Part shown: positions 1-9,324 of the stretch, piece after piece
Numbering within the stretch: the first letter of the stretch is position 1
Layout of the letters: each line of letters starts with the position of its first letter
Source of the DNA: JBMOLK01 sp049325575
GTDB taxonomy: Bacteria > Bacillota > Clostridia > Acetivibrionales > Acetivibrionaceae
Assembly (NCBI GenBank): GCA_049325575.1
Contig: JBMOLK010000174.1
Location: 1-64,000, forward strand
Length of the DNA: 64,000 bases
Direction: 5' to 3'
The notes under the pieces: model-generated
The model's input: only the letters and a program-made list of their open reading frames with translations
Databases searched by the model: none
Told to the model about the DNA's origin: nothing
Translations under genes and position numbers: made by a program

Positions 1-3000
1 AACTTTACATCCCACATAGTTAAGGCAGTACCGTCTGGCACAAAGTCGGACCAATCAAATGTACCTTCTTTACATCCCACATAGTTAAGGCAGTACACAG
101 TAGGGGAGGGAGACTTTTTCCCTATATTTTCCATCTTTACATCCCACATAGTTAAGGCAGTACTAATAATTGGTTTGTTCGGTGTAGTCAGTTTAAAAGC
201 CTTTACATCCCACATAGTTAAGGCAGTACATGGATGATTATAAAATCCCTAAGATTATATTAGACTTTACATCCCACATAGTTAAGGCAGTACGACCTCC
301 TTATTTTATGTATACACTTTTATTTTAAGCTTTACATCCCACATAGTTAAGGCAGTACTAAAAATAAAGAATTATGGGAGAATATTCTTAAATCCTTTAC
401 ATCCCACATAGTTAAGGCAGTACCTTAACAAGACTTACTAAAGCTTCTAATTGTTCATCCTTTACATCCCACATAGTTAAGGCAGTACCCCTTTCTTTTA
501 ATAAATTTTTTTATTTACTAATGACTTTACATCCCACATAGTTAAGGCAGTACTTCATCTGTACATTTATTAAAATCTATTTTTAATTTCTTTACATCCC
601 ACATAGTTAAGGCAGTACCAGCACAAGAAAATAATCTAATTTAAAAATATTAGGCTTTACATCCCACATAGTTAAGGCAGTACACAAAATACCTTATGGC
701 TAGTTGGCAGACTAGAATCTTTACATCCCACATAGTTAAGGCAGTACGCAAACCGGATAAGGTCGAAACGTCGAAGTTTAAAGTCTTTACATCCCACATA
801 GTTAAGGCAGTACGTTTAGTCGTTCTATTTTCATTGTTGATTTTATTTATCTTTACATCCCACATAGTTAAGGCAGTACCTCATCATAACTTAACCAACC
901 TTGAACGTCAGACTGCTTTACATCCCACATAGTTAAGGCAGTACCTCTATAGGCCTGGAATCATTATAAGAATCATTCGACTTTACATCCCACATAGTTA
1001 AGGCAGTACATTTACGCAGATGTTTGTAGAAAAGCATTACTAATCTTTACATCCCACATAGTTAAGGCAGTACCCGATGAGCTAGTTGATTATTTAGTTT
1101 ATTTGAGTGCTTTACATCCCACATAGTTAAGGCAGTACGATATCGCTTTAGCGCTTGGGAAAGAGGATTTGTACCCTTTACATCCCACATAGTTAAGGCA
1201 GTACGCTTTAGTTTTTCCGATCCAACAAAGGTTTTACCGCTTTACATCCCACATAGTTAAGGCAGTACTAATGATAGATGAAAATACTTTTATATGTCAG
1301 GAGTCTTTACATCCCACATAGTTAAGGCAGTACAAAAATACCAATGGTGTAAGGTTGTTGGAAATTCAACACTTTACATCCCACATAGTTAAGGCAGTAC
1401 CTGTATATTGGAATAGAGAAAACAATACAGAAGAACTTTACATCCCACATAGTTAAGGCAGTACCCACCAAATATTTTTATTAATCAAAAAATTTACAGC
1501 TTTACATCCCACATAGTTAAGGCAGTACTCCTGTTTGAATTTCACTAAGTATTGACTTAATAGCTTTACATCCCACATAGTTAAGGCAGTACAAATTTAG
1601 TGTTTTAGAGTTTGATTAATGTTAACGGCTTTACATCCCACATAGTTAAGGCAGTACAAGTTCCTGACCCATTAGCACCATATCATTTTAGAGACTTTAC
1701 ATCCCACATAGTTAAGGCAGTACAAGTTATCTGCTTCTGGCTGGTTAAAAGAATTTATACTTTACATCCCACATAGTTAAGGCAGTACAGCATTACCTTT
1801 CACCCTTAACGCCCTGGGCGTTTTCTTTACATCCCACATAGTTAAGGCAGTACGTATATCACCTGAAAAATATTATACCGTAAGATATTCCTTTACATCC
1901 CACATAGTTAAGGCAGTACTAACCTGTTATTTTTAAACGTCCAATTTTCAAGTTTCTTTACATCCCACATAGTTAAGGCAGTACCCAGGACGGTTATTTT
2001 TATTACACCGTCGAAGATACTTTACATCCCACATAGTTAAGGCAGTACCTCATGAATGGTTTGTATATGCCCAGTGGAAAGAAAACTTTACATCCCACAT
2101 AGTTAAGGCAGTACACCGTTATATAATAGTATTAGGCGGTAGGGTAAGAACTTTACATCCCACATAGTTAAGGCAGTACCTGTAACGAGATTCCAAGAAT
2201 ATCCGACACAAGCGACTTTACATCCCACATAGTTAAGGCAGTACACCCCTCACCCTGCAGCGGTAGAATGTAAGTGTAACTTTACATCCCACATAGTTAA
2301 GGCAGTACCCTGTCGTAATATGTCTGCATTGCGTTCTCATATGTCTTTACATCCCACATAGTTAAGGCAGTACAATTTCATCTATGACACCTCCCGAAAG
2401 TTAATATCCTTTACATCCCACATAGTTAAGGCAGTACGGGGAATTGAGTATGAAAACATTATCATTTATGCACACTTTACATCCCACATAGTTAAGGCAG
2501 TACTCTGCTATCCTGGCTTTTAGCTCTTTATTTTCACTTCTTTACATCCCACATAGTTAAGGCAGTACCCTACAACTTTTGCCAGTTAACAGCTAATGAG
2601 TTGACTTTACATCCCACATAGTTAAGGCAGTACGTGTAATAAAAATTTGTTGAAAACAATTAGATTAACTTTACATCCCACATAGTTAAGGCAGTACCCT
2701 TAAACTGTACATTATGAACGCCAGTTCTAAAAACTTTACATCCCACATAGTTAAGGCAGTACGTTGATTCTGATATCTATGATTCTTTAGCTTCTAAACT
2801 TTACATCCCACATAGTTAAGGCAGTACCTCTACTCTCTGTCTTGCATCTTGGGAGAGTGTTCCCTTTACATCCCACATAGTTAAGGCAGTACCAGCAGGA
2901 AGACCAAGCAAGTATAAAGAAGAATATGCTTTACATCCCACATAGTTAAGGCAGTACAAAATATTTTTATATAAACAAAAAGAGCCTTTTTAGCTTTACA

Positions 3001-3539
3001 TCCCACATAGTTAAGGCAGTACGCAATGGCATGGCTAAAGAATAGGCGTAAAAAAGAGCTTTACATCCCACATAGTTAAGGCAGTACAATAAGTACCGGC
3101 TTCGTTTTTGCCAACTAAATAACCTTTACATCCCACATAGTTAAGGCAGTACTGCATCATCTAACCACTCATTACACTTGTATGTTGCTTTACATCCCAC
3201 ATAGTTAAGGCAGTACCAACATTTGTTACTCCTGCAAAGCCAGGTAAGAATACTTTACATCCCACATAGTTAAGGCAGTACTTGAAATCATCTACAACTA
3301 AAAGAGGTTCTTTATCCTTTACATCCCACATAGTTAAGGCAGTACCACATCGTTAGGGTTCTTTTCATCACGTTGCAACTGCTTTACATCCCACATAGTT
3401 AAGGCAGTACTGGACTCCGAAAACTCTTTATGTTCAATCTTCCATCTTTACATCCCACATAGTTAAGGCAGTACTATTAGAACAGCCAATATGCCCTCAT
3501 TGCGAAAAGCCTTTACATCCCACATAGTTAAGGCAGTAC
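1..3539 (-). CRISPR. CRISPR array, 55 repeats visible, type I-B
   Basis: I count 55 copies of a 29-nt repeat, the first at 3-31 and the last at 3511-3539, separated by 54 spacers of about 36-37 nt (period 65-66). On the plus strand the repeat begins CTTTACATCCC and ends AAGGCAGTAC, and every copy looks identical. The cas genes and leader lie to the right, so transcription runs right to left. The transcript-strand repeat then starts GTACTGCC and ends GGGATGTAAAG, giving an 8-nt 5' handle of ATGTAAAG after Cas6 cleavage (inferred from the family). The two bases before the first repeat are spacer sequence, so the array continues outside the window and the leader-distal, possibly degenerate end is not visible. 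ORFs read across this region are artefacts of the repeats. Confidence 0.99.
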
Positions 3540-3721
3540 CCAATTTAGTCAAATAATAAAAGGCTTCATATAAGCTCTTTACAGAACTTATGCAACCTCT
3601 GAAATGTGTTCAATCTGCAGCAAACTACAGGTAGTGCTTCCCAAATCCAAGGCAAAATTTATCTAGCCCTTAATTTTTAAGTATTCTAATCATCTTATGT
3701 AAAAACTGGTTTGCTGCAACT
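3540..3721 (-). promoter_or_regulatory. CRISPR leader
   Basis: This AT-rich, non-coding stretch of about 180 bp lies between the cas2 stop codon and the first (newest) repeat. That is the standard position for a leader, which holds the array promoter and guides spacer integration. No ORF fits it. I could not identify -35/-10 boxes with confidence. The orientation is inferred from the cas genes and from repeat polarity. Confidence 0.85.
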
Positions 3722-3997
3722 TCACAAAATTAGCTCGTCTAAAGCTTTTTCTCTTCCGAGCTTATTCTTTACAATATTTTTTGGGTTTTCTATGATATAG
3801 ATATATACCGAATCCTCACCTTTGTCAATTATCCTGCCAATCTGACCAATACACTTTTGCAATTTCCCTTCTGTGATCTCTCCTTCGAACACAGAGTTTT
3901 GTGTCCAAACTAAATACTTTTTTAGTATTTTTCTTACTTTGTTTATTTTTTTAACTTCAATATCATAGGTTAGCACAACAAATATAGCTACCACCAC
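3722..3997 (-). CDS. cas2: CRISPR-associated endoribonuclease-fold protein Cas2
   Basis: This 91-residue protein is the usual Cas2 length. Near the N-terminus it has the hydrophobic strand plus Tyr-Asp (FVVLTYDIE) that carries the conserved Asp, followed by the arginine/lysine-rich helix and VWTQNSVFEG, typical of Cas2. It forms the Cas1-Cas2 spacer integration complex. The start is GTG, overlapping the end of cas1 by 10 nt, with no strong ribosome site of its own, so translational coupling to cas1 is likely. It is the last gene of the cas operon and abuts the leader. The second or third codon (also GTG) could be the true start. Confidence 0.96.
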   Translation of the reverse strand: MVVAIFVVLTYDIEVKKINKVRKILKKYLVWTQNSVFEGEITEGKLQKCIGQIGRIIDKGEDSVYIYIIENPKNIVKNKLGREKALDELIL

Positions 3998-4965
3998 GCT
4001 TTCAAAGGTTTATATATTTCGTCATCAATAAAATATTTGATGAGCTTATAGCATTCAAGTCTAATAAAACCTTTATAAGAAACATTTCTATTTAACTTCC
4101 TATGCCTTATAGAAACAGCAAGTTTGTTATCATATTCAGTAATAAACTTTCTTCTACCTGAATTGGTTAACATGCATATACCATCTTTCATACTAAAATC
4201 TTCAGTTTTTATAATCCTGTTATTTACAAGATTAAATATTACCGGATCAACAATCAAAGGCTTGAATATCTCAGCTAAATCTAAGCTTAAAGAAAATCTT
4301 CTGGTTGACGGTTCATGCAAATAACTGATAGATGGGTCTAACTGTGTGCGATATATTTGTCCTAGAACAGTTGTGTACATAAGGCTGTTACCAAAAGATA
4401 TTAATGCATTTATAGGATTGCTTGGAGGACGTTTTTCCCTTCTATCCATATGAAATCCATCTTTTAAAAATAAATTAAAAGTTTTATAATAAGTGTTTCT
4501 GATTCTCCCTTCTATCCCCATAAGCTCATCAATCTTTTCTGCATTATTAACAATCTCTTTCTCCAGGGTATCAAATATGTCTTCTGGGACCTCCTTATAA
4601 TTCCTTAAATTTCTCTTTATATGGAATTTTGCACTCTCAACAAAACATTTAGCCAGATAAAGTCTCTTTTGTTCATTAAGATAATGTTGAGATTGTTTTA
4701 CTGCCAAAAATCCAGATATGTTTGTTTTCCTAGGGTAGAATGAGCCGGTATAGTAACCGTAGTAATTATAGAAATTTAACATAAGGCCATATTCTGACAT
4801 GTAGTTTATAAATTTCGTGTTCAGATCTACCTCGCCAAATACATGAAGGCAATCAATTTGCTCTATTGGAAGTGCTTTACTGGATTCAGTGCTATCTGTA
4901 AAATATATTGTATTTTCCTTTCTCTTAAGCCTCCCGTTATTTAGTATATAGTATTCTCTAGCCAC
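3988..4965 (-). CDS. cas1: CRISPR-associated integrase Cas1
   Basis: This 325-residue protein has the two-part Cas1 layout. An N-terminal beta domain contains NNGRLKRKENTIYF. The helical catalytic domain carries the metal-binding residues: Glu in MGIEGRIR, His in YLHEPS, and the acidic pair in SLDLAEIFKPLIVD. Cas1 cuts and joins prespacers into the leader-proximal repeat together with Cas2, and here probably with Cas4. The start is GTG, preceded by a clear AGGAGGT at 8-nt spacing. It overlaps the cas4 stop by 8 nt and the cas2 start by 10 nt, so the three adaptation genes are tightly coupled. All catalytic residues look intact. Confidence 0.97.
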   Translation of the reverse strand: MAREYYILNNGRLKRKENTIYFTDSTESSKALPIEQIDCLHVFGEVDLNTKFINYMSEYGLMLNFYNYYGYYTGSFYPRKTNISGFLAVKQSQHYLNEQKRLYLAKCFVESAKFHIKRNLRNYKEVPEDIFDTLEKEIVNNAEKIDELMGIEGRIRNTYYKTFNLFLKDGFHMDRREKRPPSNPINALISFGNSLMYTTVLGQIYRTQLDPSISYLHEPSTRRFSLSLDLAEIFKPLIVDPVIFNLVNNRIIKTEDFSMKDGICMLTNSGRRKFITEYDNKLAVSIRHRKLNRNVSYKGFIRLECYKLIKYFIDDEIYKPLKAWW

Positions 4966-5485
4966 TTAAATCTACCTCCTTAGCAAAACAGAACTCATAG
5001 TAGGAGCACTTTTTACAGATAGGTAGTTTTTCTAATGATGGAGGCTTTTCCATATCACATATTCTTTTTATGTCTACTAGGGCCTTTTCAATTACTATCT
5101 CATCTGTATCTGTTAGCTCTACAAACTCCTGCTTTCTTTCTTTAACGTAATTTATAATCCCCTTTTTCTCAATGCCACTCTTCTTAAGATAATACAGGTA
5201 ATATAGAAGCTGCATTCTGTGAGAGACCGACATTCTACTGCTTAACTTTATCTCCCTAACAAAGTCACCATCCACAATATCTAATTTTAGTATGTCATCA
5301 ACCATAATTTCTCTGGCTTTTTGTCTTGAGTATGCTGTCTCATGGAGCACTTTACCGCTAAGTACCCTATCGCTCAAGTGCTCCATTGTTATACCCTTTG
5401 AAAAGAGCCAGAGCTTTCTTTTGCATATATAATAGTAATTGACTTTTATTCCCTGGGTTTTAAAGTTTTCAAAGTTAAAGCTCAT
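4958..5485 (-). CDS. cas4: CRISPR-associated Cas4 exonuclease
   Basis: This is a 175-residue RecB-like Cas4. The N-terminal Cys is in YYYICKRKLWLFSKGI. The C-terminal cysteine cluster CKKCSYYEFC supplies the remaining iron-sulfur ligands. The central nuclease residues lie around HETAYSRQ and IVDGDFVREIKLSSRM. Cas4 trims prespacers and helps select PAM orientation during adaptation. A longer reading starts at 5518 inside the end of cas3. I prefer the ATG at 5485 because AGGGGTGATT precedes it at good spacing and the protein then begins MSFNFENF, just before the conserved block. Confidence 0.95.
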   Translation of the reverse strand: MSFNFENFKTQGIKVNYYYICKRKLWLFSKGITMEHLSDRVLSGKVLHETAYSRQKAREIMVDDILKLDIVDGDFVREIKLSSRMSVSHRMQLLYYLYYLKKSGIEKKGIINYVKERKQEFVELTDTDEIVIEKALVDIKRICDMEKPPSLEKLPICKKCSYYEFCFAKEVDLSG

Positions 5486-5495
5486 GGAATCACCC

Positions 5496-7685
5496 CTATA
5501 AAATCTGTATTTCTTCATTGAAAGGAGAATTTTTTTGACTTAATTTATTTTTCCTTAAGCCAACGTTTTTATCATATTCAAAGCCTTCATATACAGAGAG
5601 CTCCATATACTTTGTTATTTTTAATTTTATACACTGTTTATTTTCAACCTCATAATAGTTAACATCCAGAGTAAAGTCATTTATATGATCAATTAATTTT
5701 CTCCTTTCTTTTTTATCCTCCTGCGTCTGTATTTTTGAAATAAGACTGTCAATTTCACTTTTGTTGGTATTATAAATACATAATGGTATTATTGTTACTT
5801 TGTTAATATTCCTGAATCTTTTCTTAACTTCTGCTTTGTCAAGTTCAAATCCCTTAAAAGATTGAACATATCTAATGGTATCTAAAACTTCATTATAATA
5901 ATCTGTATCTTTCATTCTTTCAGTGTTATAAACACTTTCTATAAGTTCCTGTTTTTTTGTTTCTGTTAATATTCCATCAACAGGTTTTAGTGCATCCTTA
6001 GAAAACTCAAATAATCTTTCATCAATGAATTTTCCTACCCCACTGCATTTTTTATCTCCACCATTAAAAACAAAACAATTATAATCATCTTTGTCCCAAA
6101 ATCTATTTCTATAACATCTTCCCATCCTTTGAAAAAGTCCGTTTATGTCTGATAGTTCAGTAATAAGAATGTCAAAATCTATATCTAAGGATGCTTCAAC
6201 CACTTGCGTAGCTATCCATATTCCAGAATCACTGCAATCTAATTTACCGAACTTAACTATCGCATCTTCTTTTCCTTTCCTGTCTTTTTTTATGAATTTG
6301 CTATGAAATAAATTAATATTTGTACACCTCTGGTTAAACTCCTCACTATTCTTCAATTCCTCATACACTCTTTGAGCTGTCTTTACCGTATTACAAATAA
6401 CCAATATTTTGTTATTGTTGTATTTCTCCAAAATAAAAGAAGAATCCATAGGCTCATTTATGATTTTTACGCTATGCCTAACCATTTCATCATTTATAAA
6501 CGGTTTTGGCTGTTCAAAGGTTACTCCTGAATCTTTTAATTGTTCTCTTAATAGGTCTGTTACTATACCTGGCAAGGTTGCAGTAAGAATTGCGAATTTT
6601 CCACCGATTTTTGATATATATGTTAGACCTATAATCAAATATGCAAGTAAGTCCGGTGAATACATTTGAACCTCATCAATTACAACTTTTGAATAACATA
6701 AAGTTGCAAGCTTCAGTTCAAATCCTTTATATCTATAAACAAAGTCAAACAATTGATCCAAAGTACATACTGTGACAGGCAAGGATAGCTGTTTAGTTTT
6801 GTAGTATTCATCAATGTCCTCATCATCGGAATTATTCTCAATATATTTACTATATGTATCTGAATGAAGGAGGCCTATTAATTCTTTATTTTGAATACCC
6901 ACAATTTTATTTGTTATTCTTTTATAAATTTCATTTATGGCAGTTTTCAGTGGCAGTGTGAAGAACCCTTTATTGTCTCCTATCCACAAAAGCCCGGCTT
7001 CAGTTTTTCCCATTCCCGTTTGTGCAATTGCAACAATATTTTTATCACTATTGACAAGCATATACTCTTGAAGTTCATTCCATCTATATTTTAAATCTTT
7101 TAGGCTTTTTGACAAAAAATCATTCTTAACTTCAACATCAATACCTCCACTTGCAGCATAATCCAATTTGTTTAGTAGACCTTTTATCTTTATATATTCA
7201 TAAAAGCTGTTTGAATTTTCATAAATTCTATTATTTGAAAAAAATCTATTGCTTATCTTTTTGATTTTGGTTATTTTAACCTTTTCATAGGCAAAGTTAG
7301 CTGCTTCAGCTTTTAGGGCCTCAACTTCCTCCTTATAATTTGGTGCTTCATAATCCCCTCTTTCGTGGTGATACGCAATTGCCTGAGCCAGAATTACAAT
7401 TTCTTCATCGGTGAAATGTTTTCTCAACTCATCTTTGTCCAGGAATGCAAGGCTTAATAAATTATGTGCTATTTCATCAGAGTATCTTTTTCTTCCTTCA
7501 ATCTTACTTTGAAACTTCAAATTCATTTTACCTAGATCGTGATACAAACTGGCAACCTCTAAGAGGTGCCAGTTTATAGCCAGATTTGGGTAAAAGCTCT
7601 TTATTAATTCTAAATTTTTTAGCAAATTGTCTGTATGCTCCTGTATATTTTCCTTTGGGTTTGATTTTGCAAGATAATTATTCAT
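5496..7685 (-). CDS. cas3: CRISPR-associated helicase/nuclease Cas3 (HD + DExH)
   Basis: This 729-residue protein combines both Cas3 activities. The N-terminal HD nuclease shows an early His (IQEHTDN) and the HD pair in SLYHDLGKMN, followed by YHHERGDY. The superfamily 2 helicase shows Walker A in AQTGMGKTEAG, motif II as DEVQ, motif III as LTATLP, and motif VI as FQRMGRCYR. Motif II reads DEVQ rather than the common DEVH. Cas3 is recruited by Cascade to degrade target DNA. It sits between cas5 (stop 18 nt upstream) and cas4, and a GAGAG-type ribosome site precedes the ATG. No frameshift is seen. Confidence 0.97.
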   Translation of the reverse strand: MNNYLAKSNPKENIQEHTDNLLKNLELIKSFYPNLAINWHLLEVASLYHDLGKMNLKFQSKIEGRKRYSDEIAHNLLSLAFLDKDELRKHFTDEEIVILAQAIAYHHERGDYEAPNYKEEVEALKAEAANFAYEKVKITKIKKISNRFFSNNRIYENSNSFYEYIKIKGLLNKLDYAASGGIDVEVKNDFLSKSLKDLKYRWNELQEYMLVNSDKNIVAIAQTGMGKTEAGLLWIGDNKGFFTLPLKTAINEIYKRITNKIVGIQNKELIGLLHSDTYSKYIENNSDDEDIDEYYKTKQLSLPVTVCTLDQLFDFVYRYKGFELKLATLCYSKVVIDEVQMYSPDLLAYLIIGLTYISKIGGKFAILTATLPGIVTDLLREQLKDSGVTFEQPKPFINDEMVRHSVKIINEPMDSSFILEKYNNNKILVICNTVKTAQRVYEELKNSEEFNQRCTNINLFHSKFIKKDRKGKEDAIVKFGKLDCSDSGIWIATQVVEASLDIDFDILITELSDINGLFQRMGRCYRNRFWDKDDYNCFVFNGGDKKCSGVGKFIDERLFEFSKDALKPVDGILTETKKQELIESVYNTERMKDTDYYNEVLDTIRYVQSFKGFELDKAEVKKRFRNINKVTIIPLCIYNTNKSEIDSLISKIQTQEDKKERRKLIDHINDFTLDVNYYEVENKQCIKLKITKYMELSVYEGFEYDKNVGLRKNKLSQKNSPFNEEIQIL

Positions 7686-7703
7686 ATATACACACTCTCA
7701 CTT

Positions 7704-8453
7704 TCATACTGCAAAAACAATATTTTCATCTTCATCAACAAGAACACTTGCATCCTCAATTGCAGCTATTCTTGAAGAATAAACCACCCGAACTTTTTCC
7801 CATTTTCTAAATACTTTTGGACTTTTTTCAGTTCCATAATTTATTTTTTCATAATATTTATTGATATTGTACCTGGTACCAGTCTCTACTCCTGAAAAAC
7901 TCCCTATTATGATAGATTTATTCTCTATCATTTTTTCAGGGATATAAGCAGTATAATTGTTCTCAAGTTCTATGTCTTCTTCTAAAATCTTTTCATTTAT
8001 ATTCACAACTTTTACTTCTTTTATTACAACAAGATCTTCTCTTCTGCCAAGAGAAGGAAATTCACGAGGTAAATTGAATGCTTTTTCAATTTCTTCAACT
8101 AACGATGGATCGTCAGGAATTATGTGAATCAATAGTTCAACCTCAGTTAACAGTTCACAAGTCGCTACACCCTTGCATATTCCAAATCCATTTGTTTCTA
8201 GCTGATGTCTTCCCACTTCAAATGACATTCCTGGCTTAAACTCATATCTTGTATACAAATCATTAACCTTTGATAAGTACCTACCTTGAACACTTATTTT
8301 CATAGCCTTATAATCTTCGAAGCCGCACAGTGAGTGTACCATTCCACTCACTGTTGAATATGGCGGTAACGGATATGTCTCTTTTAGCTGGAAACTTGTA
8401 GGCACTTTATAGTTTACAAGCTCTTGTTCAAGTCTCAACCTAACAGCTCTCAT
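7704..8453 (-). CDS. cas5: CRISPR-associated Cas5, Cst/Tneap subtype
   Basis: This 249-residue RAMP protein caps the 5' handle of the crRNA in Cascade. The N-terminal block MRAVRLRLEQ, then PTSFQLKETYPLPPYSTVSGMVHSLCG, is the characteristic Cas5t signature, in which a conserved loop precedes the first helix. It overlaps the cas7 stop codon by 14 nt, so it is translated with cas7. The neighbouring cst1 and cst2 homologues support the Tneap-type I-B assignment. Confidence 0.94.
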   Translation of the reverse strand: MRAVRLRLEQELVNYKVPTSFQLKETYPLPPYSTVSGMVHSLCGFEDYKAMKISVQGRYLSKVNDLYTRYEFKPGMSFEVGRHQLETNGFGICKGVATCELLTEVELLIHIIPDDPSLVEEIEKAFNLPREFPSLGRREDLVVIKEVKVVNINEKILEEDIELENNYTAYIPEKMIENKSIIIGSFSGVETGTRYNINKYYEKINYGTEKSPKVFRKWEKVRVVYSSRIAAIEDASVLVDEDENIVFAV

Positions 8454-9324
8454 AATATTCGCTGACCTTTCTTTTTAGATTATTGAAGAATTCAGGCATT
8501 GAAATAGCGTTTAGTTTTTCCTTTATTTCGTTATCATTACTGAATTTGCCTTCAATAAGCCCACAAAAAGTATCTTTCTTAATAAAGTCAAATAATACAC
8601 CTTCTATAGTGGACACAAGCACCTTGTTGTCCTTAACTTCAAGAGCATTTTGGAAAACCGGATTCTTGACATCATAAACACCACCTATAGCAAACAAGGG
8701 TTTCAGGTCTTCTCTTCTACCCCTTATATCCCTGTACAAAAGTGAAACAGTATCTAAAAGTCTATTTACTCTCCTTGCCTTTTCACTATTTTCTATAGTG
8801 ATATTGTCTCCTTCATCAATACCTATTTGATCAAGGTCTGCTGTTATTGTGTATCTGTAATAAGAACGGTGTATTTCTGATTGAGCAATATTCATATTTT
8901 CATTCAATCTGTCAGCAAGCCCTTTATTTGTGAGGAAGTCCAAATCACCTTTAAAGGTTTCAAGTGAAACTGCATTTGATAGTCTTACTTTGGCAGAGCG
9001 TGTTGCACTACCTTCACCTTTTTTTGTTTTCATATATCCAAAAAAGTCTATTTCCGGATAGTCTTTTATTGTTGCATCAGGCGTGAACTGAATTACTTTT
9101 TTATCTCCACTTCCTTCTGCTTTTACTTCCGCTACTGGTTCACTCAGCTGTTCCACGATATTATAGCGTAGTGCTTGTCTTGATATGTAAGTATACTGTT
9201 CACCGTTTCCTCTTGCCATTTTCTTTAATGATGCTACGTTTCCGATTCCTTCTCCATAATTTGCGCTCTCAGCTTCAAATATCATTGACACTATTAGTCC
9301 TTTTGGTTTCATTGATTTTTCCAT
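8440..9324 (-). CDS. cas7: Cas7 backbone protein (Cst2/DevR family)
   Basis: This 294-residue protein resembles the Cst2/DevR 'autoregulator' group of Cas7 proteins, with an N-terminal KPKGLIVSMIFEAESANYGEG, then RQALRYNIVEQL. Multiple copies form the helical crRNA-binding backbone of Cascade. The start ATG shares bases with the cas8 stop (TAATG), and GGAGGGG lies just upstream, so the two genes are coupled. The DevR name comes from a Myxococcus developmental locus; a developmental role here is not implied. Confidence 0.94.
   Translation of the reverse strand: MEKSMKPKGLIVSMIFEAESANYGEGIGNVASLKKMARGNGEQYTYISRQALRYNIVEQLSEPVAEVKAEGSGDKKVIQFTPDATIKDYPEIDFFGYMKTKKGEGSATRSAKVRLSNAVSLETFKGDLDFLTNKGLADRLNENMNIAQSEIHRSYYRYTITADLDQIGIDEGDNITIENSEKARRVNRLLDTVSLLYRDIRGRREDLKPLFAIGGVYDVKNPVFQNALEVKDNKVLVSTIEGVLFDFIKKDTFCGLIEGKFSNDNEIKEKLNAISMPEFFNNLKRKVSEYYESC

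Noticed and set aside
650..932. Open frames on both strands inside the array
   Set aside because: They arise from the repeat sequence read in register with spacer lengths; the repeated MWDVK / FTSHIVKAV segments are translated repeats.
3577..3600. CTTTACA near the leader as a degenerate repeat
   Set aside because: Only the first seven bases match; the rest is unlike the repeat, so it is most likely chance.
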